In this document: positions 23,977 through 32,868 of the stretch, piece after piece
Layout of the letters: each line of letters begins with the position of its first letter
How positions within the stretch are numbered: the stretch's first letter is position 1
Assembly: GCA_021793395.1 (NCBI GenBank)
Contig: JAJYSU010000011.1
Location: 1-51,717, forward strand
DNA: 51,717 bases
From: Actinomycetes bacterium
Lineage (GTDB): Bacteria > Actinomycetota > Acidimicrobiia > Acidimicrobiales > RAAP-2
Direction: 5' to 3'
Program-made: the position numbers and the translations under genes
The notes under the pieces: generated by a model
The model's database searches: none
Seen by the model: only the letters and a program-made list of their open reading frames with translations
Told to the model about the DNA's origin: nothing

Positions 23977-25808
23977 CCACAAGGCTCGACTCGCCACCGA
24001 CACGCGTTCGCGCGCACTCGAGTGGTGCGCCGAGGCGCCGATACCCCGGGCGGCGGTTGCGTCTCTTTCAGGTGCTCATGATCCTGTCTCTGGTGACGCT
24101 CGTGGCGCGCCTCGTCATGATCCAGGTCGTCGACCATGCCCACTACGCCGCGCTCTCGGTGGCTCAGGTTCGCCGCAACATCGTCACGACGGCCCTGCGC
24201 GCGGGGATCTACGATCGCTACGGGCAGGTACTGGCGGTGTCGCGACCTACGTCGCTGGTGCTGGCGGACGACTTCCAGATCGCTCATCCCGCGGTCGAGG
24301 CACGGGCGATGTCGCCCGTTGTCGACGTGAGCGTCACCAAGTTGCGCCGACTGCTCAGCGAGAAGAACGGCTACGTGATCGTCAACAACCAACTGAGCTT
24401 GGCGGCGGGGCACCGTCTCGCGGCGATGGCATTTCCTGGCATCGTTGTCGAGAACTCCTCGGTGCGTCTCTACCCGAACGGACCGGTAGCCACATCCCTA
24501 CTGGGCGGCATCAATTCCTCGGGGGTGGGGACGGCGGGTCTGGAGTATACGTACCAACACGTCCTCGCCGGCCAAAGCGGCATCACTCGGGCCTACGTCT
24601 CGACGTCGGGTATCAACCTGCCGAGTTCCTATAGCGCCGTCGTACGTAAGGCCGTACCCGGTGTCGGGCTCGAGCTTTCCCTCGATACCGCCTTACAGTT
24701 CGTCACCGAGCGCGTGTTGGCCCACCAGATCGCCGCCACGCGGGCTGTGACCGGCGTGGCGGTGATGATGGATGTCAAGACCGGTCAGATTCTGGCGGAT
24801 GCCTCACTGGTGAATACCAAGACCCCGGCGGGCCCCCTGGGACCCATTCCCGCGTGGGGCCAGTCGGTGGGAGTTCCGGGCATCGAGCAGACGATCAGCA
24901 ATCTGCCCTTCACGCAGGCCTACGAGCCGGGGTCGGTCTTCAAGGTCGTCACCTTCTCGGCCGCTCTCCAGGACGGCATCGTGACCCCTAACACGGTCCT
25001 CACGATACCCAGCGGAGTGATGGTAGGGGGACGCTACTTTCACGACGCTGAGCCCCACGGCCTCATTCACTACACCGCGACCCAGGTACTCGCGTACTCG
25101 TCGAATATCGGGACCTACGAGATCGCCAATCGCCTGGGCGAGTCTCGCCTCCTGGCGCAGGTGCAGCGTCTCGGATTCGGCCAAATGACGGGCGTGAACC
25201 TTCCCGGCGAGACGGCGGGTCTTCTCGTCAATGCCGCGAACTGGTACGCGAGCGATATGGGGGCACTACCGATCGGCCAGGTCGACGCCGTGCCCCCCAT
25301 TCAGGTGCTGGACGCGTTCAACGCGATCGCTAACGGCGGAGTGTTCGTGTCGCCTCAGATCGTGCGCGGGTACGTGGAGCCCAACGGCAAGGTGACGCCC
25401 GCACCCGCGGCTAGCCGCCACCGGGTGGTGTCCGCCGCGGTGGACGCGACGTTGGTCCACATGCTCCAGAAGGTTGTGCTCTACGGGACCGGCGTCAACG
25501 CGATCATTCCGGGCTACACGGTGGCGGGCAAGACGGGGACGTCCAACGTTCCCTACCCGGGCAAGGACCTTCTTCTACCGGGGGCCTTTGACGCGACGTT
25601 CGTCGGCTTCGCTCCGGCCAACGCACCGGTCTTGTCGATGATCGTTATGCTGGAGCGCCCCGAGACCACTATTTATGGGGGCTCAGCCGCCGCTCCGGTG
25701 TTTCAACAGGTCATGTCCTACGCCCTGCACCACTACGACATTCCCGCGTCGGGGGCGATCGTGCACCCACTACCCGGTAACGCGGGAATCGGATCGGACG
25801 TGACCTGA
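23973..25808 (+). CDS. ftsI: Penicillin-binding protein, division transpeptidase FtsI/PBP3 class
   Basis: 611 residues: short cytoplasmic N-terminus, one membrane segment (about 31-52), pedestal domain, then the class B transpeptidase domain. The active-site motifs are SVFK (Ser321), SSN (376-378) and KTGT (520-523). It crosslinks septal peptidoglycan together with the FtsW glycosyltransferase. GTG 23973 overlaps the ftsL-like stop by 4 bp, and its own TGA overlaps the murE ATG by one base. No C-terminal PASTA repeats are visible. Confidence 0.95.
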   Translation: MTTRLDSPPTRVRAHSSGAPRRRYPGRRLRLFQVLMILSLVTLVARLVMIQVVDHAHYAALSVAQVRRNIVTTALRAGIYDRYGQVLAVSRPTSLVLADDFQIAHPAVEARAMSPVVDVSVTKLRRLLSEKNGYVIVNNQLSLAAGHRLAAMAFPGIVVENSSVRLYPNGPVATSLLGGINSSGVGTAGLEYTYQHVLAGQSGITRAYVSTSGINLPSSYSAVVRKAVPGVGLELSLDTALQFVTERVLAHQIAATRAVTGVAVMMDVKTGQILADASLVNTKTPAGPLGPIPAWGQSVGVPGIEQTISNLPFTQAYEPGSVFKVVTFSAALQDGIVTPNTVLTIPSGVMVGGRYFHDAEPHGLIHYTATQVLAYSSNIGTYEIANRLGESRLLAQVQRLGFGQMTGVNLPGETAGLLVNAANWYASDMGALPIGQVDAVPPIQVLDAFNAIANGGVFVSPQIVRGYVEPNGKVTPAPAASRHRVVSAAVDATLVHMLQKVVLYGTGVNAIIPGYTVAGKTGTSNVPYPGKDLLLPGAFDATFVGFAPANAPVLSMIVMLERPETTIYGGSAAAPVFQQVMSYALHHYDIPASGAIVHPLPGNAGIGSDVT

Positions 25809-27214
25809 TGCAGCTCGGTGACGTACTGGACGACCTGACTCTGGACGTGGCGACGGGCAGCCTCGAGATCGATCGCGTGGAGAGTGACTCACGGCGTTGT
25901 GAGCCGGGAACCTTGTTCTTCGCGATGCCCGGACACGCGACGCACGGTCGCCGCTTCGCGGCCGACGCGGTGCAGCGCGGTGCGGTGGCGGTGGTGTCCG
26001 GGGAGACGCTCTCCCTGTCAGTTCCCGTGGTCGTTGTTCCCACGACCCAATTGCGCGCCTTGCTCGCTCACGCCAGCGCGACCGTGGTGGGTCACCCCGA
26101 GCAACGTACGGAGCTGGTCGGCGTCACGGGAACGAACGGTAAGACGACGGTGACGACACTGGTGGCCGAGATTGCCCGTGCGGTGGGCTGGAACGGGGCC
26201 AGCATCGGTACGTTGACCCACGAGCGCACGACCCCCTCACCACCAGAGTTGTGGCGCTCGCTGGCGGCTCTGGACGCCGATCACGAACCAGGACGTCGAT
26301 CAGTCGTGGCGCTGGAGGTTTCCAGCCACGCACTGGATCAGGGGCGGGTCGATGGTATCTGCTTTGACGTGGCGGTCTTCACGAATCTGGGGCACGACCA
26401 CCTCGATTACCACCACACAATGGAGGAGTACTTCGCTGCCAAGGCCCAACTCTTTACACCCGAGCGCGCACGCCACGCGGTGTTGTGGTGTGACGACCCC
26501 TACGGCGAACGTGTGGCGACGACGACGACGATCGCTCGCCACCGCGTGTCGCGTTCGGACGCTCTCGACGTGGTCAGTTCCTTTGACGGGACTCGCTTTA
26601 CGTGGCGATCCTTGCCCGTGCGCACGACGCTGGTGGGCGGCTACAACGTGGACAACGCTCTCCTGGCGATGACCGTCGCGTCGGTCCTCGGGATGAGCGA
26701 CGCCAGTATCGTCGCCGCGATGGAGGGAGTGCACGCGATCGCCGGGCGCTTTGAGGTGGTGCATCGAGGAACCGTCAGCGTGGTGGTGGACTACGCGCAC
26801 ACGCCCGAGGCACTGGCTCGACTGCTGAACGATGTTCGCGCGATGGTCGGGTCGGGTCGGATCATCACGGTCTTTGGATGTGGCGGGGAGCGTGATCGCG
26901 AGAAGCGTCCCGCGATGGGGGCCGCCGCGAGTGCCGAGTCCGACTTCACCATCGTGACGACGGATAATCCCCGCGGTGAGGCGCCCGAAACCATTATCGA
27001 CGAGATCATGGCGGGGGTGGTGGGGGGTTCGGACGTTCGCCGGGTCATCGAGCGTCGCGAGGCGATTGAGGCGGCACTGCGTGCCGCGACGCCCGGTGAC
27101 GTGATCGTGATCGCGGGCAAAGGACACGAGACCACTCAGGTGGTAGGCGACCGTGTCGTACCCTTTGACGATCGTGCGGTGGTGCGCGAGATCGTGAAGG
27201 AGTTGCCGTGCTGA
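25808..27214 (+). CDS. murE: UDP-MurNAc-tripeptide synthetase MurE (meso-DAP adding)
   Basis: 468 residues. The ATP loop is TGTNGKTT (107-114) and the carbamylated lysine is Lys212 in EEYFAAKAQLF. The specificity motif DNPR (386-389) is the signature of enzymes adding meso-diaminopimelate rather than L-lysine, so the wall is predicted to be DAP-type. The three Mur-ligase domains are all present. ATG 25808 is coupled to ftsI. It is followed directly by mraY with a 7-bp overlap, where a murF gene would be expected in most dcw clusters. Confidence 0.95.
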   Translation: MQLGDVLDDLTLDVATGSLEIDRVESDSRRCEPGTLFFAMPGHATHGRRFAADAVQRGAVAVVSGETLSLSVPVVVVPTTQLRALLAHASATVVGHPEQRTELVGVTGTNGKTTVTTLVAEIARAVGWNGASIGTLTHERTTPSPPELWRSLAALDADHEPGRRSVVALEVSSHALDQGRVDGICFDVAVFTNLGHDHLDYHHTMEEYFAAKAQLFTPERARHAVLWCDDPYGERVATTTTIARHRVSRSDALDVVSSFDGTRFTWRSLPVRTTLVGGYNVDNALLAMTVASVLGMSDASIVAAMEGVHAIAGRFEVVHRGTVSVVVDYAHTPEALARLLNDVRAMVGSGRIITVFGCGGERDREKRPAMGAAASAESDFTIVTTDNPRGEAPETIIDEIMAGVVGGSDVRRVIERREAIEAALRAATPGDVIVIAGKGHETTQVVGDRVVPFDDRAVVREIVKELPC

Positions 27215-28242
27215 GTCTGATGGAGGCGGGAGGCGTCTCCTTTTTGGTCGCCCTGCTCCTCACCCCGCTGTGGATTCGCTTCCTTCACGCCCACTCCTTA
27301 GGTCAGCAGATCCGCGAGGACGCTCCCTCAACCCACCTGGTCAAGGCGGGAACGCCGACGTTGGGCGGCGTCGTCATCATGTTCGCCGCGCTGTGCGGCT
27401 ACCTCATGGGTCACGTGGGTACCGCGCTGTCGTTCACGCGTGCGGGTGTGCTCGTCATCGCGGTGACGCTCGCCTCGGGACTCCTCGGGTTCCTTGACGA
27501 TCTGGTGGCGATTCGTAACGCGCGCAACCTAGGGTTAAACAAGCGGGGAAAGTTGGTGGGTCAGCTGGCCATTGCGGCTGCCTTTGCGGTATTGGCCATT
27601 ACGTGGGTGCACACGTCGACCGACCTCTCTTTCACTCGTTGGTCGTTGCCGGGATGGAATTTGACGGCCACCGGATGGATCGTGTTGGCGATCGTGGTCG
27701 TTATCGCGACGTCGAACGCCGTCAACCTGACCGACGGTCTCGATGGTCTAGCGGCGGGTGCGGCCACATTCTGCTTCGGCGTACTCTCGATCATCGGCTA
27801 CTGGCAGTTCCGCCATTACGCGATTTACCGACTGCATTCCTCCCTGGACCTCGGCCTCGTGGCGGTGGGCCTGGTGGGGGCGTGCCTGGGATTTCTCTGG
27901 TGGAACGCGGCGCCGGCGAAGATCATCATGGGCGACACGGGATCGTTGGCGATTGGTACGGGTCTCGGTGCCCTCTGTCTCTTGATGAATCTTGACCTGT
28001 TACTGGTCATCCTGGGCGGTCTCTTCGTGGCCGAGACGTCGTCGGTGATCCTTCAGGTACTGAGTTTTCGGATTTTTGGGCGGCGAATCTTTCGCATGGC
28101 GCCCTTTCATCATCACTTCGAGTTACGGGGGTGGCCGGAGACCACGGTGATTGTTCGGTTCTGGATCCTGGCCGGTCTGCTCGCGGCTATGGCCCTGGGC
28201 ATCTTCTACGGTGATTTCCTGCAGATTGCGAAGGTGGTCTGA
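27208..28242 (+). CDS. mraY: Phospho-MurNAc-pentapeptide transferase MraY
   Basis: 344 residues with about ten membrane segments. It moves phospho-MurNAc-pentapeptide onto undecaprenyl phosphate to form lipid I. Active-site blocks are GFLDDLVAIRNARNLGL (tandem Asp), NLTDGLDGLAAG, MGDTGSLAIG and the histidine loop FHHHFELRGW. GTG 27208 overlaps the murE stop by 7 bp; ATG 27220 is an alternative. Its TGA directly abuts the ftsW GTG, so no murD lies between them. Confidence 0.95.
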   Translation: MLSLMEAGGVSFLVALLLTPLWIRFLHAHSLGQQIREDAPSTHLVKAGTPTLGGVVIMFAALCGYLMGHVGTALSFTRAGVLVIAVTLASGLLGFLDDLVAIRNARNLGLNKRGKLVGQLAIAAAFAVLAITWVHTSTDLSFTRWSLPGWNLTATGWIVLAIVVVIATSNAVNLTDGLDGLAAGAATFCFGVLSIIGYWQFRHYAIYRLHSSLDLGLVAVGLVGACLGFLWWNAAPAKIIMGDTGSLAIGTGLGALCLLMNLDLLLVILGGLFVAETSSVILQVLSFRIFGRRIFRMAPFHHHFELRGWPETTVIVRFWILAGLLAAMALGIFYGDFLQIAKVV

Positions 28243-29481
28243 GTGGCGCGACCGAGCTCCCTCGCCGGGTCGAGACCCCCACGGGTCGACGACGGAGGCG
28301 GCATCGTTCAGCCTCTGCCGCGGGGGGACCACGACGCGAGGATGTTGGTACTGGTGGTGACGCTGCTGGTCGCCTTCGGCACGGTGATGGTGGCCTCGGC
28401 CAGTGAAGGAGTGGCGGCTACCACGGGCGGCTCAACCTGGGGACTCATGACGCGCGATCTCGTGTACCTGGGATTTGGCGCCATTGCGTTCTACGTCGTG
28501 GCGCGCGTTCGCCTCTCCTACGTGGTGCGCCGGGCTCCGCTGGTGATGACGATCGCTCTCGGTCTGCTCGTGGCGGTGAAGATAGTCGGCGTCAGCGCGA
28601 ACGGAGGTAAGCGGTGGCTGAACCTGCACATTATCGACCTTCAGCCGTCCGAACTGTTCAAGTTGGCGACGGTGTTGTTCGTGGCGTGGGCCGTCGACCG
28701 TCACGGTGACGAGTTCACCCGATGGGGCCCCCTGGCGAGATGGATGCTGCCGGTCGTCGCGGGGGCGGGTTTAATCGTCATCGAACCCGACATCGGGACG
28801 TCCTCGGTCGTCGTCGCCATTGCGTTCGTCATGCTCGCCACGGCCGGACTGGCGTGGAGAAAGTTGGCCTGGGTGGCGTGTGGTGGTCTGCTCGGCTTCG
28901 GGGGGTACATGATCTACCGTCCGTACTCGGCGCGTCGCTTCTTCTCGTTCTTGCACCCCAACCAGGATCTGCTCGGAAGCGGCTATCAGCTACTGCAGTC
29001 GAAGATTGGTTTGGGGGCGGGAGGACTGACCGGTCTCGGGCTGGGTCACAGCCGTGAGAAGTGGGGACTGCTGCCGAACCCCCATACGGACTTCATCTTC
29101 ACGATCGTGGGTGAGGAACTCGGGCTGCTCGGCACGGTGGCGGTCATCGCCCTCTTCGCGTGGTTTCTCTTCGTCGCTGTTCGTATCGCCGAACGCTCGT
29201 CCAATGGTGTGTATCGGGTCATGGTGGTGGGCGTCACCGCGTGGATCATGCTCGAAGTTGTCATCAACGTTGCCTCGGTGGTTGGATGGTGGGCGGTGAC
29301 CGGGGTGCCGCTGCCGTTCTTCTCCTACGGGGGCACGGCTCTCATCACCGAGTTGGCCGCGATGGGCTTGGTCTACAACGTCGCCCACGATCGCGGTCGA
29401 GCCTCGCCCGCGCCTGACCAGCGATACTCTCGCCACCGTCCCGAACGCGGCCTCGGCGAGTCGCGAGGCGGTGCGCGGTGA
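28243..29481 (+). CDS. ftsW: SEDS-family septal peptidoglycan glycosyltransferase FtsW
   Basis: 412 residues with about ten membrane segments. It polymerises lipid II at the septum together with FtsI. The catalytic loop segment GLGLGHSREKWGLLPNPHT is followed by DFIFTIVGEELG, whose Asp matches the essential SEDS aspartate, and VPLPFFSYGGTALI is the family's C-terminal signature. N- and C-terminal tails are polar and probably disordered. GTG 28243 directly follows the mraY stop, and the gene overlaps murG by 4 bp. Confidence 0.94.
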   Translation: MARPSSLAGSRPPRVDDGGGIVQPLPRGDHDARMLVLVVTLLVAFGTVMVASASEGVAATTGGSTWGLMTRDLVYLGFGAIAFYVVARVRLSYVVRRAPLVMTIALGLLVAVKIVGVSANGGKRWLNLHIIDLQPSELFKLATVLFVAWAVDRHGDEFTRWGPLARWMLPVVAGAGLIVIEPDIGTSSVVVAIAFVMLATAGLAWRKLAWVACGGLLGFGGYMIYRPYSARRFFSFLHPNQDLLGSGYQLLQSKIGLGAGGLTGLGLGHSREKWGLLPNPHTDFIFTIVGEELGLLGTVAVIALFAWFLFVAVRIAERSSNGVYRVMVVGVTAWIMLEVVINVASVVGWWAVTGVPLPFFSYGGTALITELAAMGLVYNVAHDRGRASPAPDQRYSRHRPERGLGESRGGAR

Positions 29482-30602
29482 ACGAGGTCGTGATCACGGG
29501 CGGCGGTACCGGCGGTCACATCTTTCCGATGCTGGCCCTGGCGGACGCCCTGCGCGAGTCGGGGGTGCCCGCGAACGCACTGCGTTTCGTCGGAAGTCGA
29601 CGGGGTCAGGAGGCCACGTTGCTGTCCGGCCCGGTGCCCGTGACGCTGCTCGCGGGGCGCGGTATCCAGCGCTCGTGGTCGTCACGTGCCTGGCGTCAGA
29701 ACGCGGGAGCGGTGGCTCAACTGATCGGAGCCGGCGCGGCCGCGGCGTACTGGATCGGTCGGTGGCGCCCCGCGGTCGTCGTGTCCTTCGGAGGCTACGC
29801 CTCGTTGGCGGTGAGCGTCGGCGCGGTGTTGTGGCGTCGTCCGTTGGTACTGGTGGATCTGGATGCGGTACCCGGTGCCGCTCACCGTCTGGTGGCCCGA
29901 TTCGCCGCGCGCCGCTGCGTGGCCTTCTCCGATACGGGCGTCGACGTTGACGTGCGCCGCGTGGTGACCGGCGTACCCGTGCGTCCCGCGATCGCGGCGC
30001 TCGACCGCTCGGCGCCCGCTCGCGCTCGCGCTCGCGCGGCGCTCGACCCGCCGCTCGATCCCTCGCGCCGGGTCATCGTGGTGATGACCGGGTCACTGGG
30101 TGCGGCCAGCGTGAACCAGGCGGTGAGCGAACTCGCGTCGCGCTGGGCCGACCGTGAGGACGTGGCGCTGATCCACGTCACCGGCCGACGCGACGAGGCG
30201 TGGGTACGAGCGGCTCAGCCGCGCGGCGCGCGCCTCGACTATCGCGTAATCGGCTTCGCCGACATGGCGACCTGGTGGGCGGTGGCCGACGTGGCGGTGA
30301 GTCGTGCCGGGGCGGCGACGATTGCGGAGTTGACGATGTTGGGTATCGCGTCGGTCCTCGTGCCCCTCCCGGGCGCACCGGGGGACCATCAGACCCGTAA
30401 CGCCCGTCGCGTGGAGGAGGCGGGGGGCGCCCTGGTGTTGGCCGACGCCCGCTGCACCGCCACGTCCCTGGGTGACGCGTTGCGTGAGGTTCTCAGTGGC
30501 GAGACGGCGGCGGTGATGGGCGAGGCGGCGCGTTCGTTGGCGCACCCCGACGCTGCCGCGGCCATCGCGCGAGTGACGCGCGAGGTGGGCGGGCTGCGGT
30601 GA
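29478..30602 (+). CDS. murG: UDP-GlcNAc:lipid I N-acetylglucosaminyltransferase MurG
   Basis: 374 residues of the GT28 fold. It makes lipid II at the inner membrane face. The N-terminal GGGTGGHIFPMLALA, the middle SFGGYASL block and the donor-binding RAGAATIAELTMLG and DHQTRNARR are present. Two normally strong motifs are changed: the HEQN box reads VDLD (126-129) and GGSQGA reads TGSLGA (204-209). Position and all other blocks still support MurG. GTG 29478 overlaps ftsW, and the gene overlaps murC, each by 4 bp. Confidence 0.9.
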   Translation: MNEVVITGGGTGGHIFPMLALADALRESGVPANALRFVGSRRGQEATLLSGPVPVTLLAGRGIQRSWSSRAWRQNAGAVAQLIGAGAAAAYWIGRWRPAVVVSFGGYASLAVSVGAVLWRRPLVLVDLDAVPGAAHRLVARFAARRCVAFSDTGVDVDVRRVVTGVPVRPAIAALDRSAPARARARAALDPPLDPSRRVIVVMTGSLGAASVNQAVSELASRWADREDVALIHVTGRRDEAWVRAAQPRGARLDYRVIGFADMATWWAVADVAVSRAGAATIAELTMLGIASVLVPLPGAPGDHQTRNARRVEEAGGALVLADARCTATSLGDALREVLSGETAAVMGEAARSLAHPDAAAAIARVTREVGGLR

Positions 30603-31963
30603 CAGTGTTCGAACCTGGTCGGCGCGTGCACGTCGTGGGGGTCGGCGGAGCGGGGATGAGCGGTCTGGCACGGCTGCTGAGCGAACGGGGGTGCGTCGTC
30701 ACGGGCAGCGACGACCGTGCGTCGAACGAGATGGAGGAGTTGGCGGACGTCGGTATTGAGGTACGCGTCGGCCGAGATCCCCGCCACGGCGAGGCGGCGG
30801 AGGTGGTCCTCTGGTCGCCGGCGGTCGCGGCGTCGCACCCCGAGTTGGTCGCGGCGCGGGAGCGCGGCGCCGAACTGGTGCCGCGCGCTCGCGCCCTGGC
30901 CGAGTTGGGTCGCAGTCAACCAGTGATTGGTCTGACCGGCACGCACGGCAAGACCACCGCGACTTCCATGATGGTTCACGTGCTCGCCGCGGCGGGTCGT
31001 GACGACTCGCGCTTGGTCGGAGCCCCGGTACGTGGCGTGGGTCCTAACGGTCACTGGGGCGGGCCCTACCTCGTGCTCGAGGTCGACGAGAGCTACGGTA
31101 CGTTCGCCTTGCTCGAACCCTACGCTCTGGGACTTCTGAATGTGGAGCCCGATCACCTCGACTACTACGGTTCCCCGGAGGCGCTGGAGGCGGCGTTTGT
31201 CGCGCTCCTTGCTCGCACGACGGGTCCGGTCGTGGCGTGGGGCGACGACGCCGGCGCGTTACGCGTGGGTGGCGGTGCCGACGGTGACGTGCAGTGGGTG
31301 GGGCGCACGGCTGGTTGCGAGTGGCGGGTGAGCGATGTCGAACTCGCTCGTCGCACGGCTCGCTTCGCCCTCGAGGGCCCGGCAACGTCGCTCGCGGTGC
31401 AACTCCACGTGCCCGGTGCTCACAACGTGGCCGACGCGGCCGTCGTGGCGGTGCTCGCACTGGCGCTGGGCGTCGACCGTGCCGACGTCGTCCGCGGTCT
31501 GAGCGCGTTTCGTGGTGCCCCGCGGCGCTTCCAGTTCCTCGGCGTGTGGCGCGGTGCCGACGTCTACGAGGACTACGCCCACCTACCGGGGGAGATCGCG
31601 GCGACGCTGAACGCGGCGCGCGATGGTGGATATCGGCGCGTGACCGCGGTGTTCCAGCCGCACCGGGTCACGCGCACCGTCAGCCTGGCGGGCTCCTTCG
31701 CGCCCGCCTTTGCCGCGGCGTCGCGTGTAGTGGTGACCGACATTTACACGGCCGGTGAAGCGAATCCCCACGGGGTGACGGGTGAGGTGGTGCGTGACGA
31801 GCTGGTCGCGTGGCGTGGTTCGCTCGACGTGGACTACGCGAGAGATCTGGACGCGGTGGCGGCTCTGCTGGCCGCGGGGAGCGAACCCGGTGACGCGATT
31901 ATTCTGCTCGGCGCGGGTGACGTGGCGGGAGTGGCGTCGCGTCTGCCCGGAGGCCTGGCGTGA
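30599..31963 (+). CDS. murC: UDP-MurNAc L-alanine ligase MurC
   Basis: 454 residues. The first domain binds UDP-MurNAc (VHVVGVGGAGMSGLARLL), the ATP loop is GTHGKTT (114-120), and the third domain has the FQPHRVTRTVSL block. The segment usually reading DDYxHHPTE is EDYAHLPGE here (about 324-332), losing the second His and the Thr. It adds the first stem amino acid, L-alanine. MurC rather than MurD is supported by the N-terminal HxVGxGGxGMS block. GTG starts and 4-bp overlaps on both sides. Confidence 0.92.
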   Translation: MTVFEPGRRVHVVGVGGAGMSGLARLLSERGCVVTGSDDRASNEMEELADVGIEVRVGRDPRHGEAAEVVLWSPAVAASHPELVAARERGAELVPRARALAELGRSQPVIGLTGTHGKTTATSMMVHVLAAAGRDDSRLVGAPVRGVGPNGHWGGPYLVLEVDESYGTFALLEPYALGLLNVEPDHLDYYGSPEALEAAFVALLARTTGPVVAWGDDAGALRVGGGADGDVQWVGRTAGCEWRVSDVELARRTARFALEGPATSLAVQLHVPGAHNVADAAVVAVLALALGVDRADVVRGLSAFRGAPRRFQFLGVWRGADVYEDYAHLPGEIAATLNAARDGGYRRVTAVFQPHRVTRTVSLAGSFAPAFAAASRVVVTDIYTAGEANPHGVTGEVVRDELVAWRGSLDVDYARDLDAVAALLAAGSEPGDAIILLGAGDVAGVASRLPGGLA

Positions 31964-32868
31964 GGTCCGTGGACGCACTGGTCGCGCGCGCGGGGCCGCG
32001 GGCGCGCGAGCACGCGCCCCTGGGGGCCATGACGACGTACCGGGTGGGGGGGCTGGCTCGGGTTCTCGTGACGGTATCGTCGGCGTCTGATCTCGAGGAG
32101 TTGTCACCGCTGATTGAGGCGACGCACCTTCCGCTCGTCGTGATCGGTAACGGCTCCAACCTCTTGGTGGCGGAGGGGGAGCACTCGATAGTGGCGCTGC
32201 GACTGGTGGGCGACTTTTCCGAGTTGCGCTGGTGGAACGACGGCGACGCCGTCCACGCGCTCGTGGGAGCCGGAGTCGACTTACCGGTGGCCGCGCGACG
32301 TCTCGCGCACGCGGGGATCAGTGGGTTCGAGTGGGCGGTAGGAGTACCCGGAACCCTTGGTGGAGCCGTGGCGATGAACGCCGGCGGACACGGCTCGGAC
32401 ATGGCAGCGTGCGTGAGCACGGTCACTCTCTGGCGCGGGGGGCTCGTCGAGGTGGACGCGATGGCTCTGGGCTTCGCGTACCGCACGAGTGCCCTCGCGC
32501 CCGGCGACGTGGTGACGGCGGCGACATTGCGGCTCGCCGTGGGTGATCCCGTGGAGTCCGACGCGACGATTCGCGCGATCGTGCGATGGCGGCGGGCGAA
32601 CCAGCCGGGTGGCGCCAACGGCGGCAGCGTCTTTCGGAATCCCGACGGCGACGCCGCGGGTCGACTGATCGAGGCGGCGGGCTGCAAGGGATTACGCGTC
32701 GGCTCGGCGATGGTTAGCGAGAAACACGCCAACTTCATCCTGGTCGACGCCGGCGGTCGAGCTCGCGACGTGTACGACGTGATGACGGCCGTGGTGTCGC
32801 GGGTGCGCGAGTCCACGGGCGTGACCCTCGTGGCCGAGAACCGACTTCTGGGATTCGAGGAGCGGTGA
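31960..32868 (+). CDS. murB: UDP-N-acetylenolpyruvoylglucosamine reductase MurB
   Basis: 302 residues, FAD-dependent. It reduces enolpyruvyl-UDP-GlcNAc to UDP-MurNAc. FAD-binding segments TYRVGGLAR, VIGNGSNLLVAEG and VGVPGTLGGAVAMNAGGHGS are clear. The catalytic serine is Ser223 in GGSVFRNP, and the C-terminal KGLRVGSAMVSEKHANFI block closes the site. GTG 31960 overlaps murC and the gene overlaps ftsQ, each by 4 bp. Confidence 0.95.
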   Translation: MRSVDALVARAGPRAREHAPLGAMTTYRVGGLARVLVTVSSASDLEELSPLIEATHLPLVVIGNGSNLLVAEGEHSIVALRLVGDFSELRWWNDGDAVHALVGAGVDLPVAARRLAHAGISGFEWAVGVPGTLGGAVAMNAGGHGSDMAACVSTVTLWRGGLVEVDAMALGFAYRTSALAPGDVVTAATLRLAVGDPVESDATIRAIVRWRRANQPGGANGGSVFRNPDGDAAGRLIEAAGCKGLRVGSAMVSEKHANFILVDAGGRARDVYDVMTAVVSRVRESTGVTLVAENRLLGFEER

